The position numbers were made by a program, and so were the translations under genes. The notes under the pieces are model-generated. The model had not been told where the DNA came from, ran no database searches, and saw only the letters and a program-made list of their open reading frames with translations. A stretch of 64,000 nucleotides of DNA from Planococcus kocurii (GTDB taxonomy: Bacteria > Bacillota > Bacilli > Bacillales_A > Planococcaceae), in assembly GCF_001465835.2 (NCBI RefSeq), contig NZ_CP013661.2, forward strand, positions 1,163,501 through 1,227,500. The letters run 5' to 3'. Of this stretch, positions 53,541-62,312 are shown piece after piece (within the stretch, counting starts at the first letter, position 1; every line of letters begins with the position of its first letter).

Positions 53541-54359
53541 ATGCCCACTAAACGCAAGAAATTTATAGACACGTTTTTTGAAAAAGATGCTACCACTAAA
53601 CCAAAAATTCAAAAAAGCAGCAATAAGCGACCTATGTACAAAGGCAAAAAAACGCCTCTTTACGTATTGCTAATTTTCATCGCGGCTCAGCTGTCACCAA
53701 TCTTGTTTATCGCGCCAACCTTTAATTATTTTGAAGGCCAAGGCTTAGACCGTGAAGCTGCCAGTGCTGCAACGTCCGGCTGGCTCATCTTCCTGACGAT
53801 GGGCATCGGGTTTATCCTCACACTTATCTTTGTTTTCCGAGACAAACGCTTTTTTGATATATGGAAAGGCAAAAAGTCTTCTGTCCTACTGTCCATTGTC
53901 TGGGGCTTTCTTGGCTTCTTGTTGTTACTAATCGGTCAATCCGTTGCTGCTTTGATTGAAATGGAGCTTCTCGGCATTGATCCCGGTTCTGAAAATACGG
54001 CGTCCTTAGTGAACATTGCCGATGCCGTACCGCTCGCCATCGTCTCTATTGTGCTTTTTGGCCCGGTTCTGGAAGAACTGGTTTTCCGCCGCGTGTTATT
54101 TGGTTCTCTCAATCAGACTACCAATTTCTTTTTCGCAACGGCTGTCAGTGCACTAGTATTTGCGTTGATCCATTTTGACTTTACGCACCTGTTGCTGTAT
54201 TTCACGACCGGCTTGATCTTGGCATTTCTATACCAAAAAACGAAAAGCATCATCACACCGATCATTGCTCACATTTGTCTAAACGGCTATGTAATGCTTA
54301 TCCAGCTCAATATGGATAAAATTTTAGAATTCCAAAAACAAATGGAAAATCTGCAGTAA
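53541..54359 (+). CDS. CPBP-family intramembrane metalloprotease (YdiL-like)
   Basis: Membrane protein of 272 residues with a basic, Lys-rich cytoplasmic head (residues 1-38) and about seven hydrophobic segments. The CAAX-protease/bacteriocin-processing motifs are present: EELVFRR near residue 178 (Glu-Glu and Arg), FALIHFD near residue 210, and HICLN near residue 252. Substrate unknown. Equivalent in position to B. subtilis ydiL beside groESL. AAAGGAA precedes the ATG. Confidence 0.87.
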   Translation: MPTKRKKFIDTFFEKDATTKPKIQKSSNKRPMYKGKKTPLYVLLIFIAAQLSPILFIAPTFNYFEGQGLDREAASAATSGWLIFLTMGIGFILTLIFVFRDKRFFDIWKGKKSSVLLSIVWGFLGFLLLLIGQSVAALIEMELLGIDPGSENTASLVNIADAVPLAIVSIVLFGPVLEELVFRRVLFGSLNQTTNFFFATAVSALVFALIHFDFTHLLLYFTTGLILAFLYQKTKSIITPIIAHICLNGYVMLIQLNMDKILEFQKQMENLQ

Positions 54360-54397
54360 AAAAAGCCTTCCCCGATTTACTTCGGTGGAAGGCTTTC
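54358..54397. terminator. Bidirectional terminator overlapping the tatC 3' end
   Basis: AAAGCCTTCC pairs with GGAAGGCTTT with A/T-runs; it serves both the CPBP gene and the convergent tatC. Confidence 0.8.
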
Positions 54398-55147
54398 TTG
54401 TTGTTCTTTAATCGCTTGCTGCTGCTCAGCTTTTAAGAATTTACGATAACCCACTTTGGCAATGAGCACACTAAATTCATACAGTATGATTAGCGGCAAT
54501 GTCACAATCATATGCGAGACGATGTCTGGTGGCGTAATAAACGCGGCAATAATGACTAACCCAAGATAAGAATACTTGCGGTATTTTGTCATGAGCATCG
54601 GCGTAATAATCCCAAGCCTTGTTAAAAACAACATCACTACCGGCAACTGGAATATTAAGCCAAACGGCAACGTGATTTGAAACAAGAATTGAAAATATTC
54701 ATTGATACCGATCGTTTCTTGAATATCCATGTTATCAGAAATACTCAGCATAAATCCAATGACATAAGGGAATAGGATGAGATACGCAAAAGCGATTCCC
54801 CCTAGAAACAGCAGCACGGAAAATGGAATATAACTTAACGTCGCTCTCCGCTCTTTATCGAGAAGTCCAGGACTGATAAACGCCCAAAACTGGTACATAA
54901 TCAGTGGCGAAGTGATAATCAAGGCTAAGATCATCGTCACTTGCATAAAAATCTTCAATGGATCTGTAATTTTGAAAGCATTCAAGGTAAGATTTTTAGC
55001 TTCCTCTGTATACTGCAAATACTGAATTAGCGGCTGGGCAAGAAAAAAACTGATAATAAGCGCTAATACAAAGAAAACGACTAGAATGGTCAGTCGTTTT
55101 CTGAGTTCTCCTATATGTTCAATTAACGTCATGTCTTTTTCAATCAT
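54377..55147 (-). CDS. tatC: Twin-arginine translocase subunit TatC
   Basis: Six-helix receptor of the Tat pathway, which exports folded proteins with RR signal peptides. The start MTLIEHIGELRKRL, the loop FWAFISPGLLDKERR and the conserved Phe-Gly-Leu-x-Phe-Gln-Leu-Pro-Val (FGLIFQLPV) are diagnostic. 256 residues. It lies 12 bases after tatA on the same strand. Which of the Bacillus TatCd/TatCy types it corresponds to was not settled; position matches tatCy. Confidence 0.96.
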   Translation of the reverse strand: MIEKDMTLIEHIGELRKRLTILVVFFVLALIISFFLAQPLIQYLQYTEEAKNLTLNAFKITDPLKIFMQVTMILALIITSPLIMYQFWAFISPGLLDKERRATLSYIPFSVLLFLGGIAFAYLILFPYVIGFMLSISDNMDIQETIGINEYFQFLFQITLPFGLIFQLPVVMLFLTRLGIITPMLMTKYRKYSYLGLVIIAAFITPPDIVSHMIVTLPLIILYEFSVLIAKVGYRKFLKAEQQQAIKEQQESLPPK

Positions 55148-55159
55148 CGGACAAACATC

Positions 55160-55354
55160 CTATCGTATTTCCTTTTGCTCGTCTTTCTTCTTCAACTCTA
55201 CTTTATCGTCGTCATCGTCTACAAGTCCTTTTGTAGCATTTTTAAACTCACGCAAAGACGAACCAAACGCTTTTCCAAGTTCCGGTAACTTTTTCGGACC
55301 GAAAACAAGTAAAGCAACAACACCGATAATGATGATACTCATTGGACCTGGCAT
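55160..55354 (-). CDS. tatA: Twin-arginine translocase subunit TatA
   Basis: 64-residue pore-forming subunit. A short hydrophobic helix (SIIIIGVVALLVF) is followed by GPKKLPELGKAFGSSLREFKNA, the hinge and amphipathic helix typical of TatA, then an acidic-basic tail (DDDDDKVELKKKD). ATG eight bases after AGGAGG; an upstream GTG lies within the SD. Confidence 0.96.
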   Translation of the reverse strand: MPGPMSIIIIGVVALLVFGPKKLPELGKAFGSSLREFKNATKGLVDDDDDKVELKKKDEQKEIR

Positions 55355-55444
55355 ACGTTGCACCTCCTGTATTATGGCTCTATTTTACATCATTCGAACC
55401 GGTTTGGCTATTTCGAAAGAGCCTAGAAATGTGAAGTTTTTAAG

Positions 55445-56077
55445 TCATTGTTGCTTGATTTGGTAAATCAATGTCTGCAATTCCACTGACAAATCGATGG
55501 TTTGGACACGGATATGATCAGGCACTGAAATTCGTACCGGTGTAAAGTTCAAAATCCCTTTAATATCAGTCTTTGCCAAGCGATCTGTTACTTCTTGTGC
55601 CGACCTTGACGGTACCGTCAAGATGACTAGCTCCACGCCGTACTCTTTGATTTTCTCTTCAATCTTGTCCGGGTGATACGTATCAATATCGTTAATTTTT
55701 TCGCCTTCTAACGGGCTGTTCGAATCGAACGCCACAATGATTTTCGTATTGTGGTTGCGATGGAAATTATATTTTAGAAATGCACCGCCTAGTCCTCCAA
55801 CACCGATTAAGGCTACATTCGTAGCTTCGTCTTGATCTAGTGTCTTACGGAAAAACAGCAACAGCTCTTGAACGTCATAGCCATAGCCTTTTTTGCCAAG
55901 CGCACCCAAATGGGAAAAATCGCGTCGAATGGTAGCAGAATCGATTTTCATCGCTTCGCTTAATTCCTGCGAGGAAATCCGTTTTTGACCGGCATTCGCA
56001 AAATTTTGAAGGAAACGGTAATACAGCGGCAGCCTTTTGGTTGTGGCTTGCGGAATTTTAGATGTCTCGTGTAACAT
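55445..56077 (-). CDS. rex: Redox-sensing transcriptional repressor Rex
   Basis: Senses NADH/NAD+ and represses fermentation and anaerobic genes when NADH is low. An N-terminal winged helix ([55 protein letters not shown]) and a Rossmann domain with [14 protein letters not shown] near residue 90. About 210 residues. Met-5 of the longest frame is chosen because the upstream ATG abuts AGGAGG and family members begin near here. Promoter divergent from the ABC-F gene. Confidence 0.96.
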   Translation of the reverse strand: MLHETSKIPQATTKRLPLYYRFLQNFANAGQKRISSQELSEAMKIDSATIRRDFSHLGALGKKGYGYDVQELLLFFRKTLDQDEATNVALIGVGGLGGAFLKYNFHRNHNTKIIVAFDSNSPLEGEKINDIDTYHPDKIEEKIKEYGVELVILTVPSRSAQEVTDRLAKTDIKGILNFTPVRISVPDHIRVQTIDLSVELQTLIYQIKQQ

Positions 56078-56117
56078 ACGCTTTCGCATCCTCCTGAGGT
56101 GTTGTCAAATCGCTTTC

Positions 56118-56146
56118 ATCTTACAGTAGGAGCCTTGATATGTAAA
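56118..56146 (-). promoter_or_regulatory. rex promoter
   Basis: TTTACA, 17 bases, TAAGAT on the minus strand. Confidence 0.65.
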
Positions 56147-56157
56147 GGCTTGTGCAA

Positions 56158-56186
56158 TTGCGAACAACTGCCCTATCAGCTACACT
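56158..56186 (+). promoter_or_regulatory. Promoter of the ABC-F gene
   Basis: TTGCGA, 17 bases, TACACT, ending 23 bases before the start codon. Confidence 0.6.
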
Positions 56187-56209
56187 TAAAGAGAATAGAG
56201 GTGACCTAC

Positions 56210-58144
56210 ATGATTGTTTTACAAGTAAACCAAGTCCATAAATCATTTGGCGCAGAAGAGATTCTCTCAGGCGTCAAATTAGAAGTACAACACCGTGACC
56301 GCGTGGCATTAGTAGGCCGCAACGGTGCAGGAAAATCGACTTTATTGAAAATAATAGCGGGTGAAATATCGTACGATAGTGGCGACATTAGCATGCCGAA
56401 GGATTTAACGATTGGCTATTTAGAGCAACAGACCAATTTAGAATCCGACGCCACTGTTTGGGATGAAATGATGACGATTTTTCATCATTTTCGTGAACAA
56501 GAAGCCACACTTCGCCGTCTTGAAGGACAAATGGCCAATCCAGATGTCTACAACAACGCAACAGAAAACGATAAAGTCATGAAAGAATACGACCTGTTGC
56601 AGCATGACTTCAAGGATGCGGGTGGCTATCAATACGAGTCCGATACACGAGCGATTCTCCACGGCATGAAATTTTATCAAGATGACTTTGACAAGAAAAT
56701 AACCTCTTTATCCGGTGGCCAAAAAACACGATTGATGTTAGCCAAGCTTTTACTCAGTAAGCCACAACTGCTCATTCTCGATGAGCCGACCAACCACTTG
56801 GATATCGAAACCTTGAGCTGGTTGGAGAATTACTTGAAAAACTATCCCGGTGCGTTATTAATTGTTTCTCATGACCGTTATTTCCTTGACCAAGTCGTGA
56901 CGCTTGTTTACGAAGTTTCCCGCCACCGTGTCAAAAAGTATACCGGCAACTACAGCCGTTACTTAGACGAAAAAGCTAAGCAATACGAACTCGACCAAAA
57001 GCAATTTGAAAAACAACAAGGCGAAAAAGCTAAGCTAGAAGATTACGTCCAGCGCAATTTGGCACGCGCTTCTACAACCAAAATGGCGCAAAGCCGTAGA
57101 AAAACTTTGCAAAAAACCGACTGGATGGAAGCTCCTGACGGCAACGAAAAATCAGCCAGTTTCGGCTTTACCATTAGTAAACAAAGCGGCAACGACGTTT
57201 TAAACGTTCAATCGCTAGAAATTGGCTATGGCGACAAACCCGTTTCTCGTGATATTTCATTAAAGTTATACCGACAAGAAAGTCTAGCTCTCGTTGGGCC
57301 AAACGGTGTTGGCAAATCGACTTTGTTGAAAACCATTATGAAAGAACTAAACCAGCTCGATGGTAATATCCATTATGGCGCCGGCATTCAGTTTGGTTAT
57401 TACGACCAAGAGCAAGCCAATTTAAAAGGCAACAAACTCGTACTAAACGAATTATGGGATGATTATCCGCTTATTAACGAAAAGGACATACGCGGCATCC
57501 TTGGACGTTTCCTGTTTACCGGTGACGATGTGCTAAAGCCCGTTTCAACATTGTCGGGTGGCGAAAAAGCACGCGTTGCACTCGCCAAGTTGATGATGCA
57601 AAAAGCCAACGTGTTACTTCTCGATGAGCCAACTAACCACTTGGACCTGGACAGTAAAGAAGTGCTGGAGAATGCTTTATTGGATTATCCGGGCACCTTG
57701 CTTTTTGTATCGCATGATCGCTATTTCATGAATCGCATCGCGTCGAAAGTGATTGAACTTACGCAAGATGGCACGTCCGAATACTTGGGCGACTATGATT
57801 ATTACGTAGAGAAAAAATTAGAAATTGCTGAACTAAAAGCACTCGATGAAGCCGGTTCAGTTACCGAAGCAAAACCGATCACTACAGCCTCTACTTCGCA
57901 AATCGATAAAGAAGCTAAAAAACTGGAACGCCAGCTTGTTCGGCAATCCGATGAAGTTGAAAAATCGATGGAAAAACTAGATTTGCAAATCACTGAAATT
58001 GAAGAGCAACTTTGCCAGCCTGAAATTTTCCAAGATCACGAGCGAGTATTGCCGCTTCAAAATCAATTAGAAGAACTAAAAGCAAACCATGAAGAAACGA
58101 TGACCCAATGGCTTGAACTTCAGGAAAAAATTGAAAATATTTGA
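56210..58144 (+). CDS. ABC-F family ATPase (YdiF-like)
   Basis: Ribosome-associated ATPase with two ABC domains and no membrane part, 644 residues. Walker A GRNGAGKST and GPNGVGKST, signatures LSGGQ and LSGGE, and Walker B LLILDEPTNHLD and VLLLDEPTNHLD are present. The linker between domains (about residues 245-315) is charged. A C-terminal coiled coil from about residue 565 (KEAKKLERQLVRQSDEVEKSMEKL) is typical of the YdiF/Uup group. ATG after GAGGTGAC; 37 upstream residues dropped. Gene order matches B. subtilis ydiF. Confidence 0.92.
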   Translation: MIVLQVNQVHKSFGAEEILSGVKLEVQHRDRVALVGRNGAGKSTLLKIIAGEISYDSGDISMPKDLTIGYLEQQTNLESDATVWDEMMTIFHHFREQEATLRRLEGQMANPDVYNNATENDKVMKEYDLLQHDFKDAGGYQYESDTRAILHGMKFYQDDFDKKITSLSGGQKTRLMLAKLLLSKPQLLILDEPTNHLDIETLSWLENYLKNYPGALLIVSHDRYFLDQVVTLVYEVSRHRVKKYTGNYSRYLDEKAKQYELDQKQFEKQQGEKAKLEDYVQRNLARASTTKMAQSRRKTLQKTDWMEAPDGNEKSASFGFTISKQSGNDVLNVQSLEIGYGDKPVSRDISLKLYRQESLALVGPNGVGKSTLLKTIMKELNQLDGNIHYGAGIQFGYYDQEQANLKGNKLVLNELWDDYPLINEKDIRGILGRFLFTGDDVLKPVSTLSGGEKARVALAKLMMQKANVLLLDEPTNHLDLDSKEVLENALLDYPGTLLFVSHDRYFMNRIASKVIELTQDGTSEYLGDYDYYVEKKLEIAELKALDEAGSVTEAKPITTASTSQIDKEAKKLERQLVRQSDEVEKSMEKLDLQITEIEEQLCQPEIFQDHERVLPLQNQLEELKANHEETMTQWLELQEKIENI

Positions 58145-58149
58145 TTTTG

Positions 58150-58175
58150 ACCGGCTATCTATTAGCCGGTTTTTA
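58150..58175 (+). terminator. Terminator of the ABC-F gene
   Basis: ACCGGCT pairs with AGCCGGT, followed by five T. Confidence 0.88.
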
Positions 58176-58215
58176 CATTACTAGATATAGGTCAATAGGG
58201 TTTCATCAAATATTT

Positions 58216-58396
58216 GTTTCCACAGATTTTTCCACATTCTTCAGCTTATCTTATCAACTGTCAACAGACTTATGCACATTATCCACAGGTTAAATAAATA
58301 TTGTACACATAGTTTTCCACTTCAAACCACACAATATATAGAATAACCCCCTTTTATCCTCTAGTTATAAACAGTTTATTCACAAATTGTGAATAA
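58216..58396. promoter_or_regulatory. DnaA-box cluster between ydiF and tsaD
   Basis: Eight boxes resembling TTATCCACA: 58216 (7/9), 58228 TTTTCCACA (8/9), 58270 TTATGCACA (8/9), 58279 TTATCCACA (9/9), 58301 (7/9), 58313 (7/9), 58376 TTATTCACA (8/9), and 58388 on the minus strand (8/9). The 58270 and 58279 boxes abut; the last two form a palindrome. B. subtilis has a DnaA-binding cluster in the same gcp-ydiF interval, as I recall. No gene lies here. Confidence 0.7.
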
Positions 58397-58458
58397 GTAC
58401 AAATGTTCTCTATTGACAGAACAATAGAGGCCTTTTGAATGATCGTCAGAATTTTTGT

Positions 58459-58520
58459 AAAAAAAAAAACAAGTAATTTCACATATTTCAGTGTACCTGA
58501 AATGATGAAATTACTTGCTT
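58459..58520 (-). terminator. Terminator of the tsaE-tsaB-rimI-tsaD operon
   Basis: CAAGTAATTTC pairs with GAAATTACTTG, with an inner ATTTCAG/CTGAAAT stem; a run of about ten T follows on the minus strand. Confidence 0.9.
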
Positions 58521-58523
58521 TTA

Positions 58524-59543
58524 TTAAATCCATGAGGTTAAAGACATACCCGGTCGACCGTTCATGGCCATTGTGCCAAACAATCCTTTTTCGTACATAA
58601 TAGTTCCTGCTGCTGCAATCATCGCTGCGTTATCGGTACATAAAGGCAATGAAGGAATATAGAACGGAATACCTTTTTCCTTAAATGTTGTTTCCAACGA
58701 ATGCCGCAATCCTTTATTCGCAGCAACTCCACCTGCAGCAATTACTTGGCGAACTTTGTACTCTTTAGCTGCACGGACTGTTTTCCCGGTCACCACTTCC
58801 ACTACACTGTTTTGGAAACCAGCGGCTACATGCTCAGGAGCTACTTTTTCTCCACGCTGCGCAGCATTGTGCATATAGTTTAGCACCGACGATTTCAATC
58901 CACTAAAGCTAAAATCATAAGAGCCTTCTTCTAGCCAAATTCGAGGAAACGTAATAGCTTCGTCACTAGCATGCGCCAATCGGTCAATATGTGGACCTCC
59001 TGGATAAGGTAGATCCAATGTCCGCGCTACTTTATCATAAGCTTCTCCTGCTGCATCATCGCGCGTTTCTCCAATAACCGTGAAGTCTCCGTGCTCCTTC
59101 ATGTAGATCAGTTCTGTGTGTCCCCCTGAAATAACGAGTGCTAAAAGAGGAAACTCCATTTCTTGCTCCAAACGATTCGCATAAATGTGACCCGCAATAT
59201 GATGAACTCCGATTAAAGGCAGTTGATGCGCAAAGGCAAAAGCTTTTGCTGCATTCACACCAATTAATAAGGCACCGACGAGTCCAGGTCCTTCTGTTAC
59301 TGCTACTGCATCCAACTCATTCGGCTCCATGCCTGCTAGTTGCAACGCCTCTTCAATCACCAAGGTGATTTGTTCCACATGGTGCCTTGAAGCGATTTCC
59401 GGCACTACCCCGCCAAAACGTTTATGGCTCTCGATTTGTGAAGCCACCACATTGGAGATGATTTCAGTGCCATTTTTGACAATGGACGCTGCGGTTTCAT
59501 CACAACTTGTTTCAATTCCCAATATATAAATATCCTTATTCAT
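58524..59543 (-). CDS. tsaD: tRNA N6-adenosine threonylcarbamoyltransferase TsaD
   Basis: Transfers threonylcarbamoyl from its adenylate to A37 of ANN-decoding tRNAs (t6A). Metal ligands HHIAGH near residue 114 and the ASKH-fold segments [15 protein letters not shown] and [12 protein letters not shown] are present. 339 residues. The reading frame overlaps the end of rimI by 8 bases; last gene of the t6A operon. Confidence 0.97.
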   Translation of the reverse strand: MNKDIYILGIETSCDETAASIVKNGTEIISNVVASQIESHKRFGGVVPEIASRHHVEQITLVIEEALQLAGMEPNELDAVAVTEGPGLVGALLIGVNAAKAFAFAHQLPLIGVHHIAGHIYANRLEQEMEFPLLALVISGGHTELIYMKEHGDFTVIGETRDDAAGEAYDKVARTLDLPYPGGPHIDRLAHASDEAITFPRIWLEEGSYDFSFSGLKSSVLNYMHNAAQRGEKVAPEHVAAGFQNSVVEVVTGKTVRAAKEYKVRQVIAAGGVAANKGLRHSLETTFKEKGIPFYIPSLPLCTDNAAMIAAAGTIMYEKGLFGTMAMNGRPGMSLTSWI

Positions 59544-59991
59544 TAAAGTTCACCCACATGACTATAGCATCTTCGTAATTGTCCGTATAATAGCGTTTAC
59601 GAATGCCACCATTTTTAAACCCTAGTTTTCGGTAAAGATTTTGAGCAACCGTATTGCTGACACGAGCTTCAAGTGTCATAAGAACAGCACCCTGCTCTTT
59701 TGCTGTATCAATGGCAGCTTGCATCAATCCCCCACCCAATTTTTTACCGCGCTGATCGGGATGAATCGCAATGTTTGTGACGTGTGCCTCATCCATCACT
59801 AACCACATTCCACAATATCCAACGATGCCTTCTTGTGTTTCAGCAATCACGTAATAGGCATGTTCATTCGTCACCATTTCATGATAAAAAGCATCTTTCG
59901 TCCAAGGCAATGTAAAAGATAAAACTTCTATCTCATAAACCGCGTCAAGATCTTCAAGTGTCATTTTTCGAAAACTGACTGTTTCGTTCAT
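59536..59991 (-). CDS. rimI: Ribosomal-protein-alanine N-acetyltransferase RimI
   Basis: GNAT acetyltransferase acting on the N-terminal alanine of ribosomal protein S18. Acetyl-CoA motif [17 protein letters not shown] near residue 78 and [23 protein letters not shown] near the end. 151 residues. It overlaps tsaB by four bases in the tsaE-tsaB-rimI-tsaD order known from Bacillus. Confidence 0.95.
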   Translation of the reverse strand: MNETVSFRKMTLEDLDAVYEIEVLSFTLPWTKDAFYHEMVTNEHAYYVIAETQEGIVGYCGMWLVMDEAHVTNIAIHPDQRGKKLGGGLMQAAIDTAKEQGAVLMTLEARVSNTVAQNLYRKLGFKNGGIRKRYYTDNYEDAIVMWVNFNE

Positions 59992-60683
59992 AACATTTTA
60001 CCTTCTTGCGCTTTATTGTAAGTTGCTTCGGCTTCCGTAATTCGGCGGTATTCAGGAACAGCATGATGAACATCACTTTGCGTTGATTCCTGGGCCAGCA
60101 TAATCAGATTTGTTGCACGCGGCAACCTATTCTGAATTCTGCTAAAGTGTGCTCCCTCGCCAAATATCTCCATGATTAGCGCTTCGTGCAACGCTGCATC
60201 AATTCCAGTAAACAGTACCGGACGATTGAGTTCCTTTGTTTTCAGTAGAAACTCTTTCACATCACTATGTTGATCAGCAAGCACTGACTCTAAACCACTA
60301 CCTTCATACAAACCAACAAAAGCTGTGCCACGGCGGGCATCCATAATCGGACAAACAAGTCCGTCAAACCCTTGTTCATTCGCCGCAAGCACTTGTAAGC
60401 TAGAAATTAGATGGAGCGGAATTTTCAGTGACCAAGCCAAGGTTTTCGCAATGGTCAGGCCGATACGCACGCCTGTATAAGACCCAGGACCTTCTGCTAC
60501 AGCAATATGCGTCAGGTCAGTAGGCAATACTTTTGCTTTTTTCATCATTTCTTCTATCGCCGGCATAGCCGTCAACGAGTGATTGATTTTTAAGTTTGCT
60601 GTTTCTTCTATTAAGACTGTGTTATCTTCAATCAGCGCAATGGCTAATGGAGAGTTCGAAGTATCAATTCCAAGATAGATCAT
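59988..60683 (-). CDS. tsaB: t6A biosynthesis protein TsaB
   Basis: Non-catalytic paralogue of TsaD that bridges TsaD and TsaE in the t6A complex. The ASKH start MIYLGIDTSNSPLAIALIED and EGPGSYTGVRIGLTIAKTLAW are diagnostic. ATG overlaps the tsaE stop as ATGA, with AAGGAG eight bases upstream; six upstream residues were dropped. 231 residues. Confidence 0.96.
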   Translation of the reverse strand: MIYLGIDTSNSPLAIALIEDNTVLIEETANLKINHSLTAMPAIEEMMKKAKVLPTDLTHIAVAEGPGSYTGVRIGLTIAKTLAWSLKIPLHLISSLQVLAANEQGFDGLVCPIMDARRGTAFVGLYEGSGLESVLADQHSDVKEFLLKTKELNRPVLFTGIDAALHEALIMEIFGEGAHFSRIQNRLPRATNLIMLAQESTQSDVHHAVPEYRRITEAEATYNKAQEGKML

Positions 60684-61132
60684 AGGTTTAGCTCCTTGCA
60701 CAGATTTTCATAGCGCTTCCCAATCGGCTTGAGGATTATCTCGCGTCCTTGTTCAGACTGCCGATTAATCGTAATTTCCAGACGTTCTTTTGGCAAGTAG
60801 TCTTCTATAAAGATTGCCCATTCTATTACAGATACTGCTTCGCTACTAAAAAATTCATCGAATCCAATGTCTTCCTCGCTATTCTCAAGACGATAGACAT
60901 CGAAATGATTCAAATCCAGTCGACCTGAGTACTGTTTCAAAATCGTAAAGGTTGGACTGTTTACCATCCGTTGAATACCAAGTCCTTTGGCTAAGCCTTT
61001 GGTGAAAGTTGTTTTACCTGCCCCTAAGCCCCCCGCTAATGTTAGAAGGTCTCCAGGTTCCAATTTTCTTGCTAGAGTGGCCGCAAAAACTTCAGTTTCT
61101 TCGGGCGAATTCAGCATTATTGTATTAGTCAT
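60680..61132 (-). CDS. tsaE: t6A biosynthesis ATPase TsaE
   Basis: P-loop ATPase that drives the TsaB-TsaD cycle. Walker A GGLGAGKTTFTKG near residue 36, then VNSPTFTILKQY and LNHFDVYRLE. About 150 residues. The ATG eight bases after GAGGTG is preferred to an ATG two codons earlier. First gene of the operon; its promoter was not fixed within the short AT-rich stretch to the IS remnant. Confidence 0.96.
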   Translation of the reverse strand: MTNTIMLNSPEETEVFAATLARKLEPGDLLTLAGGLGAGKTTFTKGLAKGLGIQRMVNSPTFTILKQYSGRLDLNHFDVYRLENSEEDIGFDEFFSSEAVSVIEWAIFIEDYLPKERLEITINRQSEQGREIILKPIGKRYENLCKELNL

Positions 61133-61217
61133 TATCATGTCACCTCTATTGAGTCTTTACATAGTTTAGCGAAATAATCGTTGTAAATCAAAATATATTG
61201 TTTTTCTTTTCCGTTTG

Positions 61218-61906
61218 TCAATTTAAGCTAGACAGATCGACTCCATTCAGGTGACTCAAAAATGCCTCCAGAGGTGTACGGTAATCCAGCGACTTCCGTG
61301 GGATGTTATTCCGCTTGTCAGCAACTGTGGAAATGAACGAATCGACCTCGTTGAAGTCCATTTCTTTTGCCAAGCGGTCTTTTCGAAGAAGGCAGTTGGA
61401 GTGTTCATTCAAGGTGCTAGGATCCTCAAAGTAAATTGAGACGTCGGACCAGCAGCGTTTTCCAGTTGGAGAATTCTTTCCTACAGTTAAACGTGATGAA
61501 TTTGAACAGGTTTCCCTTTCATCGGCAATGTGGCAACATCAAAGACCCGATTTTTGAACATGCAATAGAGCATCCGCACAGAACAATCGATTGCCGTTTC
61601 TGCGTGACCCTTAATGACGACGGGAGTCCATCATTGCACCATCTTGTCTTGAATATAGACAACTTGTTTCTCCGGTAAGACCCGTTTTCGTCGGCCGCAA
61701 CGTTTCTTGCTTTTCATGTATTGTGTGTAAAAATCGAGGGCTGTATGCCCCAATTTCAGAAAGCTGATGACATTGCAGGTTGGCTGCCTGGAACGGTTCA
61801 GGCATTCTGCAATGATCGCCATAGGTATATGTTGACGGTGGTAGGATTCTATCATCACCCATTCATCGGTGATCACTCTGCTGTTTTCTTTGGTCAGAAA
61901 ATACAT
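61218..61906 (-). pseudogene. IS30-family transposase, degraded
   Basis: The N-terminal part (61631-61906) has the IS30 helix-turn-helix region (ITDEWVMIESYHRQHIPMAIIAECL). After an in-frame TGA the frame continues as WTPVVIKGHAETAIDCSVRMLY and LPMKGKP, then stops. The C-terminal part (61218-61440) carries DFNEVDSFISTVADKRNNIPRKSLDYRTPLEAF. The DDE catalytic core between these is missing, so it cannot transpose. Confidence 0.82.
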
Positions 61907-61953
61907 GTAGCGTGTACCACGAATGGCTTTTTCAATTGTCTAGCTTAATTTTA
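61218..61953 (-). mobile_element. IS30-family insertion sequence remnant
   Basis: Ends are related inverted repeats: left 61218-61235 and right 61936-61953 share AATT-AAGCTAGACA. About 735 bp instead of the ~1.1 kb of an intact element, because the middle of the transposase is gone. Transcribed toward the t6A operon. Confidence 0.78.
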
Positions 61954-61987
61954 CAATCGGCATTTTTTAAAAATGGTTGTTATTTCA

Positions 61988-62029
61988 AAAAAAAAGATGA
62001 ACACAGCGGGATCGCTGCGTTCATCTTTT
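61988..62029 (-). terminator. rRNA operon terminator
   Basis: AAGATGAACGCAGCG pairs with CGCTGTGTTCATCTT and is followed by a long T-run on the minus strand, just past tRNA-Asp. Confidence 0.92.
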
Positions 62030-62035
62030 AAATTA

Positions 62036-62108
62036 CGGTCCCGACCGGGATCGAACCGGCGATCTCCTGCGTGACAGGCAGGCATGTTAACCGCTACACC
62101 ACGGGACC
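62036..62108 (-). tRNA. tRNA-Asp (anticodon GTC)
   Basis: 73 bases forming a complete cloverleaf: acceptor GGTCCCG/CGGGACC, anticodon arm CCTGC-CTGTCAC-GCAGG, and a T-arm with GGTTCGATCC. The 3' CCA is not encoded. It is the last gene of the rRNA operon. Confidence 0.96.
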
Positions 62109-62118
62109 AAAAAAAATA

Positions 62119-62236
62119 GACCAGCGACGTCTTACTCTCACAGGGGGAAACCCCCAACTACCATCAGCGCAAAAGAGCTTAACTGCCGTGTTCGAGATGG
62201 GAACGGGTGTGGCCTCTTTGCCATCATCACTGGACT
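62119..62236 (-). rRNA. rrf: 5S ribosomal RNA
   Basis: About 118 bases on the minus strand with the conserved CACACCCGTTCCCATCTCGAACACGG-type core, GTAGTTGGGGGTTTCCCCC and GTGAGAGTAAGAC. The ends pair (CCAGTGA with TCGCTGG). Boundaries are accurate to a few bases. Confidence 0.95.
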
Positions 62237-62241
62237 ATTTG

Positions 62242-62261
62242 GTTGAGTGTTTGTTCACTCA
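62242..62261 (-). other. 23S-5S spacer hairpin
   Basis: TTGAGTG pairs with CACTCAA in the 76-base spacer between 23S and 5S; probably a processing stem. Confidence 0.55.
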
Positions 62262-62312
62262 AAACTGGATAAACGACAGGTGAAACAAGCAAGTTTTTCG
62301 CATACAGTGTGT

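Noticed and set aside
58376..58396. Perfect palindrome with arms TTATTCACAA read as a Rex operator
   Set aside because: Rex sites have the half-sites in the other order (TTGTGAA first, TTCACAA second). Here the arms are DnaA-box-like and lie in a DnaA-box cluster.
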